Below, piece after piece: positions 34,717 through 43,153 of a stretch of DNA of 64,000 nucleotides (position 1 is its first letter; each line of letters begins with the position of its first letter). A model generated the notes under the pieces. It saw only the letters and a list, made by a program, of their open reading frames with translations. It was not told where the DNA came from and did no database searches. A program made the position numbers and the translations under genes. The DNA is taken from the NCBI RefSeq assembly GCF_040676675.1, contig NZ_JBFAPK010000002.1, positions 1 through 64,000 of the forward strand. Reading direction: 5' to 3'. The DNA is from JBFAPK01 sp040676675. GTDB taxonomy: Bacteria > Actinomycetota > Actinomycetes > Mycobacteriales > Micromonosporaceae.

Positions 34717-36483
34717 TCAGGAACGCAGCTCGTTGATCTTGTCGCGGGCCACCGTCGCGAGCGTCGACATCTTGTGCGGCTGGCCGCGCAGGAACGCCTC
34801 GGTGAAGTGCTTCGCCTGCTCGTACCTGACCTTGCCGGGCATCGGCGGCTCGTTCGGGTTCACGTCGCAGTCCACCAGCGCCGGGCCCGGGTGCGCCAAC
34901 GCCTCCCGGACCGCCCCGGAGACGTCCCCCGGCTCGGTGACCTTGACCCCGTACGCGCCGCAGCCGCGCGCCCAGGCGCCGAAGTCGGGCTCCGGCTCGC
35001 GGTGCCGCACCGCGTACTCGGGGTAGCCGAGGATGATCTGCTCCCAGAGGATCTGCCCGTACGAGTTGTTGTTGTTGACGATCACCTTCACCGGCAGGTC
35101 GTGCCGTACCGCCGTGAGGAACTCGGCCATCAGCATCGCGAAGCCGCCGTCGCCCGGGTACGCGATCACCTGCCGGCCCGGGTAGGCCTGCTGGATGCCG
35201 ATGGCGTACGGCAGCCCGCAGGCCATCGTCGCCAGGTTGCCCGAGAGGTAGAACTCCCGCCCGCCCCGGATGGTCCAGTGCCGGGCCGCCCAGGTCGCCA
35301 CCGTGCCCGAGTCACAGGTCAGGATCGCGTCGTCGGCGGCCAGCTCGTCGACGCAGCCCATCAGGTACTGCGGCGCGATCGGCCGGCGGCTCGCGTCCTG
35401 GAGCGCCCCCATCCGCGTCCGCCACTCGTCCCGCCCCTTCTGGTACTTCTCCAGGAACGAGCGGTCCCCGTTGCGCGGCAGCATCGGCAGCAGCGCCCGC
35501 AGCGTGCTGGCCGAGTCGGCGGTCAACGCCACCTCCACCGGCAGGCGCAACGCGCTCAGGCTGGCATCCAGGTCGATCTGCACGACCCGCGCCTGCCCCG
35601 GCGAGGGCAGGTACTTCCCGTACGGGAAGGAGGTGCCGACCATCAGCAGCGTGTCGCACTCCTCCATCAGCTCCTCGCTGGGCCGCGTACCGAGCAGCCC
35701 GAGCCCGCCGGTGGTGAGCGGGTGGTCGTCGGGCACCACGTGCTTGCCCGGGAGCGTCTTCACGATCGGCGCGCCGAGCGCGTCGGCGACCGCGACCACC
35801 TCCGCGCCCGCGTCCCGGGCACCGATCCCGACCAGCATGGCGACCTTCCTGCCGGCCGAGAGGACCTCCACGGCACGGGCCAGCTCCGCCGGCTCCGGCG
35901 CGACGGGCGGGCGCGACACGACCGTGCTGCTCCGCGGCGGCGTACCGGGGCTGACGTGCCGGTACGGGTCCTCCGCGGCCGGCGCGACCTGCACGTCGTT
36001 GGGAAAGGTCAGGTGCGACACCGTGCGGTTTGCCAGGGCGGTACGGATCGCGATGTCGACCACCCCGGGCAGTTGCTGCGGGTTGGTCACCATCAGGTTG
36101 TAGTCGGCGACGTCCTGGTACAGCAGTTGGGTGTGCACCTCCTGCTGGTAGTGCGAGCCCAGCACCGAGGTCTCCTGCATCCCGGTGATCGCCAGCACCG
36201 GCACGTGGTCGAGCTTCGCGTCGTAGAGGCCGTTCAGCAGGTGGATGGCGCCCGGCCCGGAGGTGGCCGCGCAGACGCCCAGCCGGCCGGTGGCCTTGGC
36301 GTACCCGGTCGCCATGAAGGCGGCCGCCTCCTCGTGGTGCACCAGCACGAACCGCAGCCGCGCCCGCTCGCGCCGGAACCCCTCCATCAGCCCGTTGATG
36401 CCGTCGCCGGGCAGGCCGAAGATCGTGTCGACCCCCCACTCGACCAACCGCCTGGCCAGGCACTGTCCCACGATCTCCTGCAT
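34717..36483 (-). CDS. Thiamine-diphosphate enzyme, pyruvate oxidase/PoxB-like
   Basis: 588 residues with the three-domain ThDP fold. The N-terminal domain contains the catalytic Glu in VLVHHEEAAAFMA, with GLPGDGINGLMEG before it. The central domain (about 190-330) binds FAD or is vestigial. The C-terminal domain has the metal/ThDP motif GDGGFAMLMAEFLTA through VNNNN. The general pattern and length match PoxB (pyruvate:quinone oxidoreductase, acetate-forming) more than acetolactate synthase. It is preceded by a terminator hairpin and is a single-gene unit on the minus strand. Substrate assignment to pyruvate is by family. Confidence 0.85.
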   Translation of the reverse strand: MQEIVGQCLARRLVEWGVDTIFGLPGDGINGLMEGFRRERARLRFVLVHHEEAAAFMATGYAKATGRLGVCAATSGPGAIHLLNGLYDAKLDHVPVLAITGMQETSVLGSHYQQEVHTQLLYQDVADYNLMVTNPQQLPGVVDIAIRTALANRTVSHLTFPNDVQVAPAAEDPYRHVSPGTPPRSSTVVSRPPVAPEPAELARAVEVLSAGRKVAMLVGIGARDAGAEVVAVADALGAPIVKTLPGKHVVPDDHPLTTGGLGLLGTRPSEELMEECDTLLMVGTSFPYGKYLPSPGQARVVQIDLDASLSALRLPVEVALTADSASTLRALLPMLPRNGDRSFLEKYQKGRDEWRTRMGALQDASRRPIAPQYLMGCVDELAADDAILTCDSGTVATWAARHWTIRGGREFYLSGNLATMACGLPYAIGIQQAYPGRQVIAYPGDGGFAMLMAEFLTAVRHDLPVKVIVNNNNSYGQILWEQIILGYPEYAVRHREPEPDFGAWARGCGAYGVKVTEPGDVSGAVREALAHPGPALVDCDVNPNEPPMPGKVRYEQAKHFTEAFLRGQPHKMSTLATVARDKINELRS

Positions 36484-36566
36484 CGGGCGGCACCCTTCCC
36501 CCGGCGCGTACCGACGACGCGCTCCCCGTCCCGCTACCCCTGCATCCGCACGACAAACCCCGCCGC

Positions 36567-36597
36567 GGCGGCCGGTCGGGCTCGCCGACCGGCCGCC
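36567..36597 (-). terminator. Hairpin terminator after small Rho-N-like gene
   Basis: A perfect 13-bp stem GGCGGCCGGTCGG / CCGACCGGCCGCC with 5-nt loop, 11 bp downstream of the small gene's stop and upstream of the PoxB-like start. Confidence 0.75.
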
Positions 36598-36607
36598 ACG
36601 GCACCCG

Positions 36608-36772
36608 TCACCGGTTGCCCTTGGCCTGTTGCTTGGCCATCATGGGGTCGGCGCCTCGGTCCATCCTCTTCATCGCGTCGCGCAACTGCTTCTCGTCCAT
36701 CTTCGAGCTGCCCTCGATGCCCTTCTCGTGGGCACGCTGACGCATCTCGTGGAGATCTTCCCGACCGGCCAT
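36608..36772 (-). CDS. Small Rho-N/SAP-like helical protein, 54 residues
   Basis: Translation gives a charged helical protein: MAGREDLHEMRQRAHEKGIE, GSSKMDEKQLRDAMKRMDRG, ADPMMAKQQAKGNR. The core 'RAHEKGIEGSSKMDEKQL' matches the Rho-termination-factor N-terminal mini-domain pattern (A.E.GIEG.S.M.K..L), found in many small actinobacterial proteins. GGGGAGG precedes the ATG at good spacing and a hairpin follows the stop, so this is a good gene despite its size. It may bind nucleic acid; function unknown. Confidence 0.75.
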   Translation of the reverse strand: MAGREDLHEMRQRAHEKGIEGSSKMDEKQLRDAMKRMDRGADPMMAKQQAKGNR

Positions 36773-36908
36773 CTCCGGCCTCCCCTCGGTACGGCGGGCG
36801 CATCGCCCGCGCGGACTCCTGGCCCGCGCTTACCCGGTCGGGATGTCGCGAAACGGCGGACCGGACGCCGTCGCCGGGGCCGGCTACGGCCGCCGCCGGA
36901 CCGGCCCG

Positions 36909-38234
36909 CTACGGCCGCTGGCCGGCCACCTCGACGGGCTGTTCGCCGTCCTCGTCCTCGCCCGGCTCGGGCATCCGCGGGCGCAGCCGCACCTTGGTGA
37001 TGGCGTGCCCCGTGACCTCGACGACCTGCGCCGCGAAGGTGGGCAGCTCGACGGTCTCGCCGGGCCCGGTGGGGATGTGCCCGAGGCGGGCCAGCAGCAG
37101 CCCCGCGACGGTGGTGTAGTCGCCGCCGTCCGGTTCGTCCAGGTCCAGCCCGATGTCGGGCAGGTCGTGGATCGGGAACGTACCGGGCACGAGCAGCGCG
37201 CCGCCGGCCTCCCGTACCACGGCCTGGACGTCCCGGTCGGTCTCGTCGTAGATCTCGCCGACGATCTCCTCGACCAGGTCCTCCATCGTGACGATGCCGT
37301 CGTTGGCGCCGCGCTCGTCGACCACGAGCGCGAGCTGCTGGCGCTCCTGGCGCAGCTGGCGCATCGCGTCGGTGACGCCGAGGGTCTCCGGCAGGAACAG
37401 CGCCGGGGAGGCGTGGTCGGCGACGGTACCGGTGCCGTCGAGCAGGTCGCGCAGGTGCACCACGCCGATCACGTCGTCCAGCCCGCCGGAGGTGACGACC
37501 GGTGCCCGGCTGTGACCCGACTCGGCGAGCAGGCGCAGCCCCTCGGCCGTCGGCAGTTCGGCGCGGAGCGCGGTGACCTGTCCGCGCGGCACCAGGACCT
37601 CGCGCAGGATCCGGTCGGCGACCTCGAAGGCGCCGCTGATGATCGTACGGTGCTCGGCGGTCAGCCCCCGCTGCGCGGCGACCATCTCGCGCAACTCCTC
37701 CGCGCTGACCTCCTCCCGGCCGCCGTCGGGGTCGGCGCCGGTCAGCCGTACGACCAGGTTCGTCGCGCCGCCGAGCAGCCAGACCGCGGGCCGGGAGAAC
37801 GACGAGAGCAGGTCGAGCGGCCGCGCCACCAGCAGCGCCCAGCCCTCGGCCCGCTGCATGGCGACCCGCTTCGGGGCCAGCTCGCCGAAGACCAGCGTGA
37901 AGAAGGTCAGCAGAATCGTCACGACGATGATGGAGACCGGGTCGGCGGCCGAGCCGAGGAAGCCGAGCAGCGGTACCAGCGGGGCGGCCAGCGACACCGC
38001 GGCGGCGGCCGAGGCCAGGAACCCGGCCAGGGTGATGCCGATCTGGATGGTGGCCAGGAAGCGGTTCGGGTCACGGGCCAGCCGGGCCAGCACGCGCCCG
38101 CCGCGCGAGGTCCGCTCCAGTCGCTGCAACTGGCTCTCGCGCAGCGAGACCAGGGCCATCTCGCTGCCCGAGAAGACCGCGTTGACCAGTACCAGCACCG
38201 CGACCAGCCCTACCTGTAAGCCGTACCCGCCCAC
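36909..38234 (-). CDS. CNNM/CBS-domain membrane protein (hemolysin C / CorC-like)
   Basis: 441 residues. Three or four membrane segments in a CNNM (DUF21) domain (LQVGLVAVLVLVNAVFSGSE, ITLAGFLASAAAAVSLAAPL, IIVVTILLTFFTLVFGELAP) are followed by two CBS domains (~205-325) and a C-terminal CorC_HlyC transporter-associated domain (FPIHDLPDIGLDLDEPDGGD). Such proteins are implicated in Mg2+/Co2+ homeostasis. GTG 38234 is chosen because GGAAGG lies seven bases before it; GTG 38240 is an alternative. Single-gene unit, divergent from the next gene. Confidence 0.9.
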   Translation of the reverse strand: MGGYGLQVGLVAVLVLVNAVFSGSEMALVSLRESQLQRLERTSRGGRVLARLARDPNRFLATIQIGITLAGFLASAAAAVSLAAPLVPLLGFLGSAADPVSIIVVTILLTFFTLVFGELAPKRVAMQRAEGWALLVARPLDLLSSFSRPAVWLLGGATNLVVRLTGADPDGGREEVSAEELREMVAAQRGLTAEHRTIISGAFEVADRILREVLVPRGQVTALRAELPTAEGLRLLAESGHSRAPVVTSGGLDDVIGVVHLRDLLDGTGTVADHASPALFLPETLGVTDAMRQLRQERQQLALVVDERGANDGIVTMEDLVEEIVGEIYDETDRDVQAVVREAGGALLVPGTFPIHDLPDIGLDLDEPDGGDYTTVAGLLLARLGHIPTGPGETVELPTFAAQVVEVTGHAITKVRLRPRMPEPGEDEDGEQPVEVAGQRP

Positions 38235-38354
38235 TGTCACGCCTTCCGTGCCGGATCCTGCTCGGGCCCCAAACCTAGTCGGTACGCCCCTCGGGTGGGC
38301 GTCGCGGCACGACGCGGACCCGAGGCGGTCGGCCGGTACCCCTAGGATCTCCCG

Positions 38355-39371
38355 ATGATCGATATCGCACGGTGGCTTCTGCACGACGCGGAGCCCGGAC
38401 AGTGGACGCGGCCGGACGTCGAGGCGATGTGCGCCACTCGGGACTGGACGCTCGACGGCGACGGTGACGCGGTGGTCGTCCGCACCGGGTTGCCCACCGG
38501 TGACGGGGTACTGCGCCGAGCGCCCGACGGCGACCGCTACATCGGACTGTCGATCCCGCTCAGCGGGCCGCACGCCTCGGCGGCAGAAGCGAGCGACGCG
38601 TTCCGACGCGGCGGCCTCAGGCTGCACAAGCCGGAGGCGCTGGGCGAGTCGACCGCGCTGGGGCAGTCCATCGCGGTCGACGACTGGTTCGAGCCGCGAT
38701 CGCCGTGGGGCACCCCGTTCCGCCAGTGGCGACGCGAGGACCGCCTGTTGGACCTGCGATTCGAGGGTGCACTGGTCGCGATCGCGCTCCAGCCGCGCAA
38801 GGTGGTCGAGGAACGCCGCTACGAGCGGTTCGTCTCGACGACACCGCACCGGGCCAGCGGCTTCTTCCTGGCCCGTGGCGGAGCCAACAGCGGCCTCGAC
38901 CTGCCCGGCGGCTGGCTGGTCGACGACTGGGAGATCCTGCGGGACCAGCTCGCCCGCATGCTCACCGACCTGCCGACCGTCACCGCGGCGCTCGGTACGA
39001 CCGTGAGTTTCCGGCTGTTCCTCGGTCCGACCACCGGCACCACCGCGTTCGTCGACGTCCTCTCCCGGGACCGCCTCGTGGTCTACGGAACCCTCGACCT
39101 GGTCCCCGAACCGGCCGCGCTGGGCTGGCAGCCCGCCGAGGGCGAGCCGGACCACACGCTCGGCTGGCGGCCGTTCATTCTGGGCCGGCTTCCCGACTGG
39201 TACGCGAGCGGTGGCGGCCCGGGCATGGTCGAGGGCGACCGGTTGGCGGATCTGATCGTCGAGACCGCGCTCGCCGCGGGCACCGCCCGGCCCGACAAGG
39301 CGATCGTCGAGTTCCTGTGGCGGCCGGAGCGGTTCTACCCCAAGATGTACGGCCTGAGCCTCGACGAGTAG
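38355..39371 (+). CDS. Actinobacterial hypothetical protein, 338 residues
   Basis: Soluble acidic protein with no signal or membrane segment: begins MIDIARWLLHDAEPGQWTRP, contains RRYERFVSTTPHRASGFFLA and ends KMYGLSLDE. Not recognised. The N-terminal part (DAEPGQWTRPDVEAMCATRD) loosely recalls actinobacterial immunity-type families (DUF6301-like from memory), but there is no toxin gene next to it. It is monocistronic and divergent from the CBS membrane protein with 120 bp between. Confidence 0.7.
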   Translation: MIDIARWLLHDAEPGQWTRPDVEAMCATRDWTLDGDGDAVVVRTGLPTGDGVLRRAPDGDRYIGLSIPLSGPHASAAEASDAFRRGGLRLHKPEALGESTALGQSIAVDDWFEPRSPWGTPFRQWRREDRLLDLRFEGALVAIALQPRKVVEERRYERFVSTTPHRASGFFLARGGANSGLDLPGGWLVDDWEILRDQLARMLTDLPTVTAALGTTVSFRLFLGPTTGTTAFVDVLSRDRLVVYGTLDLVPEPAALGWQPAEGEPDHTLGWRPFILGRLPDWYASGGGPGMVEGDRLADLIVETALAAGTARPDKAIVEFLWRPERFYPKMYGLSLDE

Positions 39372-39483
39372 GTCCCAGGTCCGGTCCGGGGTCGTGGGCG
39401 ATCAGAGACCTGGTCGCGGGCTGGCCGGTGCCGCGGCCGGGAACCGGCGTCGGACCTACCCGTCCAGGGTCGGTGGCTTCGGC

Positions 39484-39789
39484 TCAGGCCAGGGCGCGGA
39501 CGGCGGCGGTGGCCGCCACGGCGACCGCCACCACGACCAGGAACGGCGCGCGGAGCAGCAGGGCCACGGCGGCCGCCGCCAGCCCGGCGGCGCGGGCGTC
39601 GAGGACGAGTTGACCGCCGGTGCTGAAGGTCTGCTGGGCGGTCAGCGCGGCGAGCAGCGCCACCGGAAGCAACGCGGCGAGCCGCCGCACGGCCGGCCGT
39701 TCCAGGGCCCCGTCGGGTACCAGCAGACCGAGCAGCTTCGCGAGGTAACAGCCGACCGCCGTGACCGCGATCGCGATCCAGACGTTCAC
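39484..39789 (-). CDS. azlD: AzlD branched-chain amino acid exporter subunit
   Basis: 101 residues with four hydrophobic segments (VWIAIAVTAVGCYLAKLLGL, LLPVALLAALTAQQTF, AAGLAAAAVALLLRAPFLVV), the size and pattern of AzlD. The start overlaps the AzlC stop by four bases. AzlCD pairs export branched-chain amino acids or related compounds across the inner membrane. Confidence 0.88.
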   Translation of the reverse strand: MNVWIAIAVTAVGCYLAKLLGLLVPDGALERPAVRRLAALLPVALLAALTAQQTFSTGGQLVLDARAAGLAAAAVALLLRAPFLVVVAVAVAATAAVRALA

Positions 39790-40622
39790 GGCCGTGTCTC
39801 CTTCCCGGACGAGGATTCCCGGCCTTCCGGCGGCCGATCGCCGGCGCGGTCACGGCCGGCGCGCGCGTCATCGGCGCGGCCGGAGGCGGCGCGCCCGGTG
39901 AGCCAGAGGGCGACGGGTGCGGCCAGCGCCGCCACCAGCACCGGTACGCCGACCGGCAGGACCGGTAGCAGGCCCAGTCCGAGCACGACGGCGGCCCCCG
40001 CGACGGCCCGCTCGGTCCCGGTACGCAGCATCGGGGCGAGCAGGGCCAGGAAGGCGGCGGGCCCCGCGGCGTCCAGCCCCCAGGCGTCGGTGTCGCCCAG
40101 CGCGCGGGCCCCGACGGCGCCGCCGAACGTGGTGAGGTTCCAGAGCAGGTAGAGCGAGAGGCCGGTGACCGCGAAGCCGAGCCGGGCGGCGCGCCGGGTC
40201 GGTTGGGCCAGCGCGACCGCGGTGGTCTCGTCGATGACCCAGTGCGCGGCGAACGGGCGTACCCATCGCGGCAGCCGGAGCAGCTGGGACAGGCGCAGCC
40301 CGTAGAAGGCGTTGCGTACCCCGAGGAAGAACGCCCCGGCCGCCGCGGTGAACGGGTTGCCGCCCGCCGCCAGCGCCCCGACCAGGGCGAACTGCGACGC
40401 GCCAGTGAAGACCAGCAGGCTGAGCAGACAGGTCTGCCACACCGGGACGCCGGCGCCGGCCGAGGTGACGCCGAAGGCGAAGCCCGAGAGTCCGACCGCG
40501 ACGCCGACGCCGAGGGCGTCCCGTACGACGGCCAGGTCCGGCCGGGCCGGCGGGTCGGGCGCGGTGGCGTCCCCGGGACCGGCTGCGCAGGCCCCGGGCG
40601 CGGGTACGGTCTGCTCGGTCAC
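39786..40622 (-). CDS. azlC: AzlC branched-chain amino acid exporter subunit
   Basis: 278-residue membrane protein: DALGVGVAVGLSGFAFGVTS, ASQFALVGALAAGGNPFTAA, FFLGVRNAFYGLRLSQLLRL and HWVIDETTAVAL are AzlC landmarks. Starts with GTG. A charged C-terminal tail extends beyond the last membrane segment. It overlaps AzlD and follows an AraC-family gene on the same strand, so it may be regulated by it. The 97-bp gap to AraC carries an imperfect long hairpin (about 40672-40718). Confidence 0.9.
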   Translation of the reverse strand: MTEQTVPAPGACAAGPGDATAPDPPARPDLAVVRDALGVGVAVGLSGFAFGVTSAGAGVPVWQTCLLSLLVFTGASQFALVGALAAGGNPFTAAAGAFFLGVRNAFYGLRLSQLLRLPRWVRPFAAHWVIDETTAVALAQPTRRAARLGFAVTGLSLYLLWNLTTFGGAVGARALGDTDAWGLDAAGPAAFLALLAPMLRTGTERAVAGAAVVLGLGLLPVLPVGVPVLVAALAAPVALWLTGRAASGRADDARAGRDRAGDRPPEGRESSSGKETRP

Positions 40623-40719
40623 GCCGACGACGCTATGCGGGGTCGAGGCGCCTGTCTTGTACGTTCTTGCAGCCGCCGGCCGGGCCGAGACCCGCGTCTC
40701 GGCGGCGCCCGGCGGCGGG

Positions 40720-41559
40720 TCAGCCGGTGCCGGCGGCCCGTTCGCGGCGGTAGGCGCCCGGCGGTACGCCCACGATGCGGGCGAAGTGACGGCTCAGGTG
40801 GGACTGGTCGGTGAAGCCCACCGCGGGCGCGACCTCCGCCGGGGTGGCGCCCGCCGCCAGCAGCCGCTGCGCCCGCTGCACCCGGGCGCTGGTGAGCCAG
40901 GCGTGCGGCGGCAGGCCGTACGCGGCGCGGAAGGCGCGCAGCAGCGCGAACGGGCTGGTGCCCAGGTCGGCGGCGAGCCGCCGCAGCGAGGGCGGATCGG
41001 CCAACCGGTCCTCCAGCACGGCGCGGGCGCTCGCCGCCAGGCGCGCCCCGGCGCTGGCGACGTCCCGCTGCGGCAGCGCGCCGCCGTTGCGCCGCAGCAG
41101 CCGGGTGACCACGAGCCGGAGCAGGGTGTCTGCCGCGAGCGCGTTGCGCTCGTCGGTCGCGCGCAGGACGCGGTGGACCAGCCGCACCGCGTACGGGTCC
41201 GCGAAGACGGGCACGGCGAAGCCCGGCGTACCGCGGATCGTGGTGGTCTCCGCCGCGATCTCCCGGACCAGTTCCACGGTCGGGTACAGCACGCCGTACC
41301 GCCAGCCCTCCGGCCGCAGGGCGTGTCCGGTGTGCGACACCTCCGGGTTGACCAGGGCGAGGCTGCCCGCGGGCGCGTACTGCTCGCTGCCGCCGTGGTG
41401 GAACACCTCGACGCCCACGCTGATGCCGGCGATGACGAAGGTGGGGTGGGTGTGCCGGACGAAGTTCTTGTGGATGTAGTGGGCGCGCAGCAGGTCCACC
41501 CCGGGCAGGTCGGGGAAACGCCAGTGCCGCGCCTGTTCCCGGACCCCGTCACGAACCAC
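40720..41559 (-). CDS. AraC-family regulator with cupin sensor domain
   Basis: 279 residues. The N-terminal AraC-binding cupin has HYIHKNFVRHTHPTFVIAGI and HHGGSEQYAPAGSLALVNPE. The C-terminal double helix-turn-helix spans ~180-275 (LADPPSLRRLAADLGTSPFA, AHFARIVGVPPGAYRRER-like). GTG 41559 gives the standard start. It lies directly upstream of azlCD on the same strand, a common arrangement, so it probably controls the exporter. It marks the left limit of the sugar gene cluster. Confidence 0.9.
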   Translation of the reverse strand: MVRDGVREQARHWRFPDLPGVDLLRAHYIHKNFVRHTHPTFVIAGISVGVEVFHHGGSEQYAPAGSLALVNPEVSHTGHALRPEGWRYGVLYPTVELVREIAAETTTIRGTPGFAVPVFADPYAVRLVHRVLRATDERNALAADTLLRLVVTRLLRRNGGALPQRDVASAGARLAASARAVLEDRLADPPSLRRLAADLGTSPFALLRAFRAAYGLPPHAWLTSARVQRAQRLLAAGATPAEVAPAVGFTDQSHLSRHFARIVGVPPGAYRRERAAGTG

Positions 41560-41600
41560 CGGGCCACGGTACCGGCCGGCCGCCGCGCCCCCGGCCGGGG

Positions 41601-42710
41601 TTACTGGGCGGCGAGCACCTTGCGTAGCTCCTCGATCACCCGGTCCTGCACGTCCTCGGCGAGGCTCGGATACATCGGCAGCGAGAAGATCTCGTCGGCC
41701 AACGCCTCGGTGACCGGCAGCGAACCGGTCCGGTAGCCCAGGTGGGCGAAGCCGGTCATGGTGTGTACCGGCCACGGATAGCTGATGTTGAGTGAGATGT
41801 CGCGCTCCCGCAGCGCGGCCAGGATCTCGTCCCGACGGGGGTGCCGGACGACGTAGACGTAGTAGACATGCTCGTTGCCGGGCAGCACGGTCGGGAGGAC
41901 GAGTTCGGTGCCGGCCAGCCCCTCGGCGTAGCGCCGGGCGATGGCGCGCCGGGCGTCGATGTACGCGTCGAGACGGCGCAGCTTGCGGCGCAGAATCTCC
42001 GCCTGCAGCTCGTCCAGCCGGCTGTTGTGGCCCGGGGTGCGGGTCACGTAGTAACGCTCCTCCATGCCGTAGTACCGCAGCTGGCGCAGCCGCCGGGCGA
42101 CCTCCTCGTCGACGGTCGTCACCGCCCCGCCGTCGCCGTACGCACCGAGGACCTTCGTGGGGTAGAAGGAGAAGGCCGCGGCCCGACCGGTGGTGCCGGC
42201 CAGTCGGCCGTGCCGGCGGGCCCCGTGCGCCTGCGCGCAGTCCTCCACGACCTCCAGGCCGTGCTTCTCGGCGAGTTCCCGCAACGGCGCGAGATCGACG
42301 CACTGGCCGTAGAGGTGGACCGGGAGCAGGCACCGGGTGCGCGCGGTGAGCGCGTCCGCGACCTGACTGACGTCCATCAGGTAGGTGTCGCGGTCGACGT
42401 CGACGAAGACCGGCGTCGCGCCCACCGCGTCGATCGCCACCACGGTCGGCGCCGCGGTGTTCGAAACCGTGATCACCTCGTCGCCCGGCCCGATCCCGAG
42501 CGCCTGCAGGGCGAGCTTGATGGCATTGGTGCCGTTGTCGACCGAGACGCAGTGCGGCACCCCGTGATAGGCGGCGTACTCCTGCTCGAAACCGCGTACG
42601 CTCTCACCCAGAATCAGCCTGCCGGAACGGAAGACCTTCTCGACGGCGTCGTGAATGTCGGCGCGCTCGTTCTCGTATTCCCGTAGGTAATCCCACACAA
42701 GAGTAGTCAA
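41601..42710 (-). CDS. DnrJ-type dTDP-sugar 3-aminotransferase
   Basis: 369-residue PLP enzyme of the DegT/DnrJ/EryC1 family. The internal aldimine Lys lies in SFYPTKVLGAYGDGG; TPGHNSRLDELQAEILRRKL and ISYPWPVHTMTGFAHLGYR are typical. The whole protein closely follows my recollection of DnrJ (daunosamine pathway, 370 residues), which aminates C-3 of a dTDP-3,4-diketo-2,6-dideoxyhexose. Start TTG 42710 is chosen because TTLVWDYLREYENERADI aligns with the DnrJ N-terminus and GAGAGGTGG precedes it. It is divergent from the RmlA remnant operon, with 197 bp between. It probably supplies the amino group of the cluster's amino sugar. Confidence 0.88.
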   Translation of the reverse strand: MTTLVWDYLREYENERADIHDAVEKVFRSGRLILGESVRGFEQEYAAYHGVPHCVSVDNGTNAIKLALQALGIGPGDEVITVSNTAAPTVVAIDAVGATPVFVDVDRDTYLMDVSQVADALTARTRCLLPVHLYGQCVDLAPLRELAEKHGLEVVEDCAQAHGARRHGRLAGTTGRAAAFSFYPTKVLGAYGDGGAVTTVDEEVARRLRQLRYYGMEERYYVTRTPGHNSRLDELQAEILRRKLRRLDAYIDARRAIARRYAEGLAGTELVLPTVLPGNEHVYYVYVVRHPRRDEILAALRERDISLNISYPWPVHTMTGFAHLGYRTGSLPVTEALADEIFSLPMYPSLAEDVQDRVIEELRKVLAAQ

Positions 42711-42907
42711 GGACAGCACCACCTCTCGTTGCCCGATGCCGGATGACCAGGCAGCACGTCGGGGATCGCGCACCTGCCCACTCCACCCCGTTAGTTCTAT
42801 CGCGGGCACCTATCAATTCCCTAGAAGTGCTCTCAACTCGCGCCGCATCGCCTTGCTCGGCGTTCCGGCCAATCAGTAGCATCCATTCATCCAGGTGGAG
42901 GTACGCG

Positions 42908-43153
42908 ATGAGGGGAATACTGTTCGCGGGCGGGAGCGGAACCAGACTCCATCCGACAACACTCGCGGTGTCCAAACAGCTCCTACCCGTCCCCGACAAA
43001 CCGATGGTCCACTACCCGCTCCCGGTTCTCGCGCTCGCCGGCATCCGGGATGTCCCGGTCGGCCCGCCGCCGCCGGCGATCCCGCGGCTCCGACCGCCGC
43101 TCGGCGACGGTCCGGTCGCGCTGTTCCTCGACGAACTGGCGGCGGCCCGGTGA
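42908..43153 (+). pseudogene. RmlA (glucose-1-phosphate thymidylyltransferase) remnant
   Basis: 81 residues. The first ~50 are clearly RmlA/DnmL: MRGILFAGGSGTRLHPTTLA, then VSKQLLPVPDKPMVHYPLPV and LALAGIRDV. This contains the nucleotide-binding GGxGTRLxP and the DKPM motif. A short Pro-rich tail with GPPPPAIPR and PLGDGP resembles the following RmlA segment; then it ends in LDELAAAR. A full enzyme is ~290 residues, so the sugar-phosphate site and catalytic Asp are absent and activity is not expected. GGTGGAGG precedes the ATG, and the stop overlaps the next start (GTGA), so the fragment may persist because it couples translation of the P450-like gene. Confidence 0.8.

Noticed and set aside
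36534..36803. 89-residue Arg/Asp-rich ORF on the minus strand
   Set aside because: It is an out-of-frame shadow of the 54-residue Rho-N-like gene, which has the ribosome-binding site and sensible composition.
42711..42907. Full-length RmlA with a sequencing frameshift
   Set aside because: The downstream frames do not continue RmlA; after the short tail the sequence passes directly into the P450-like gene with a proper GTGA overlap.
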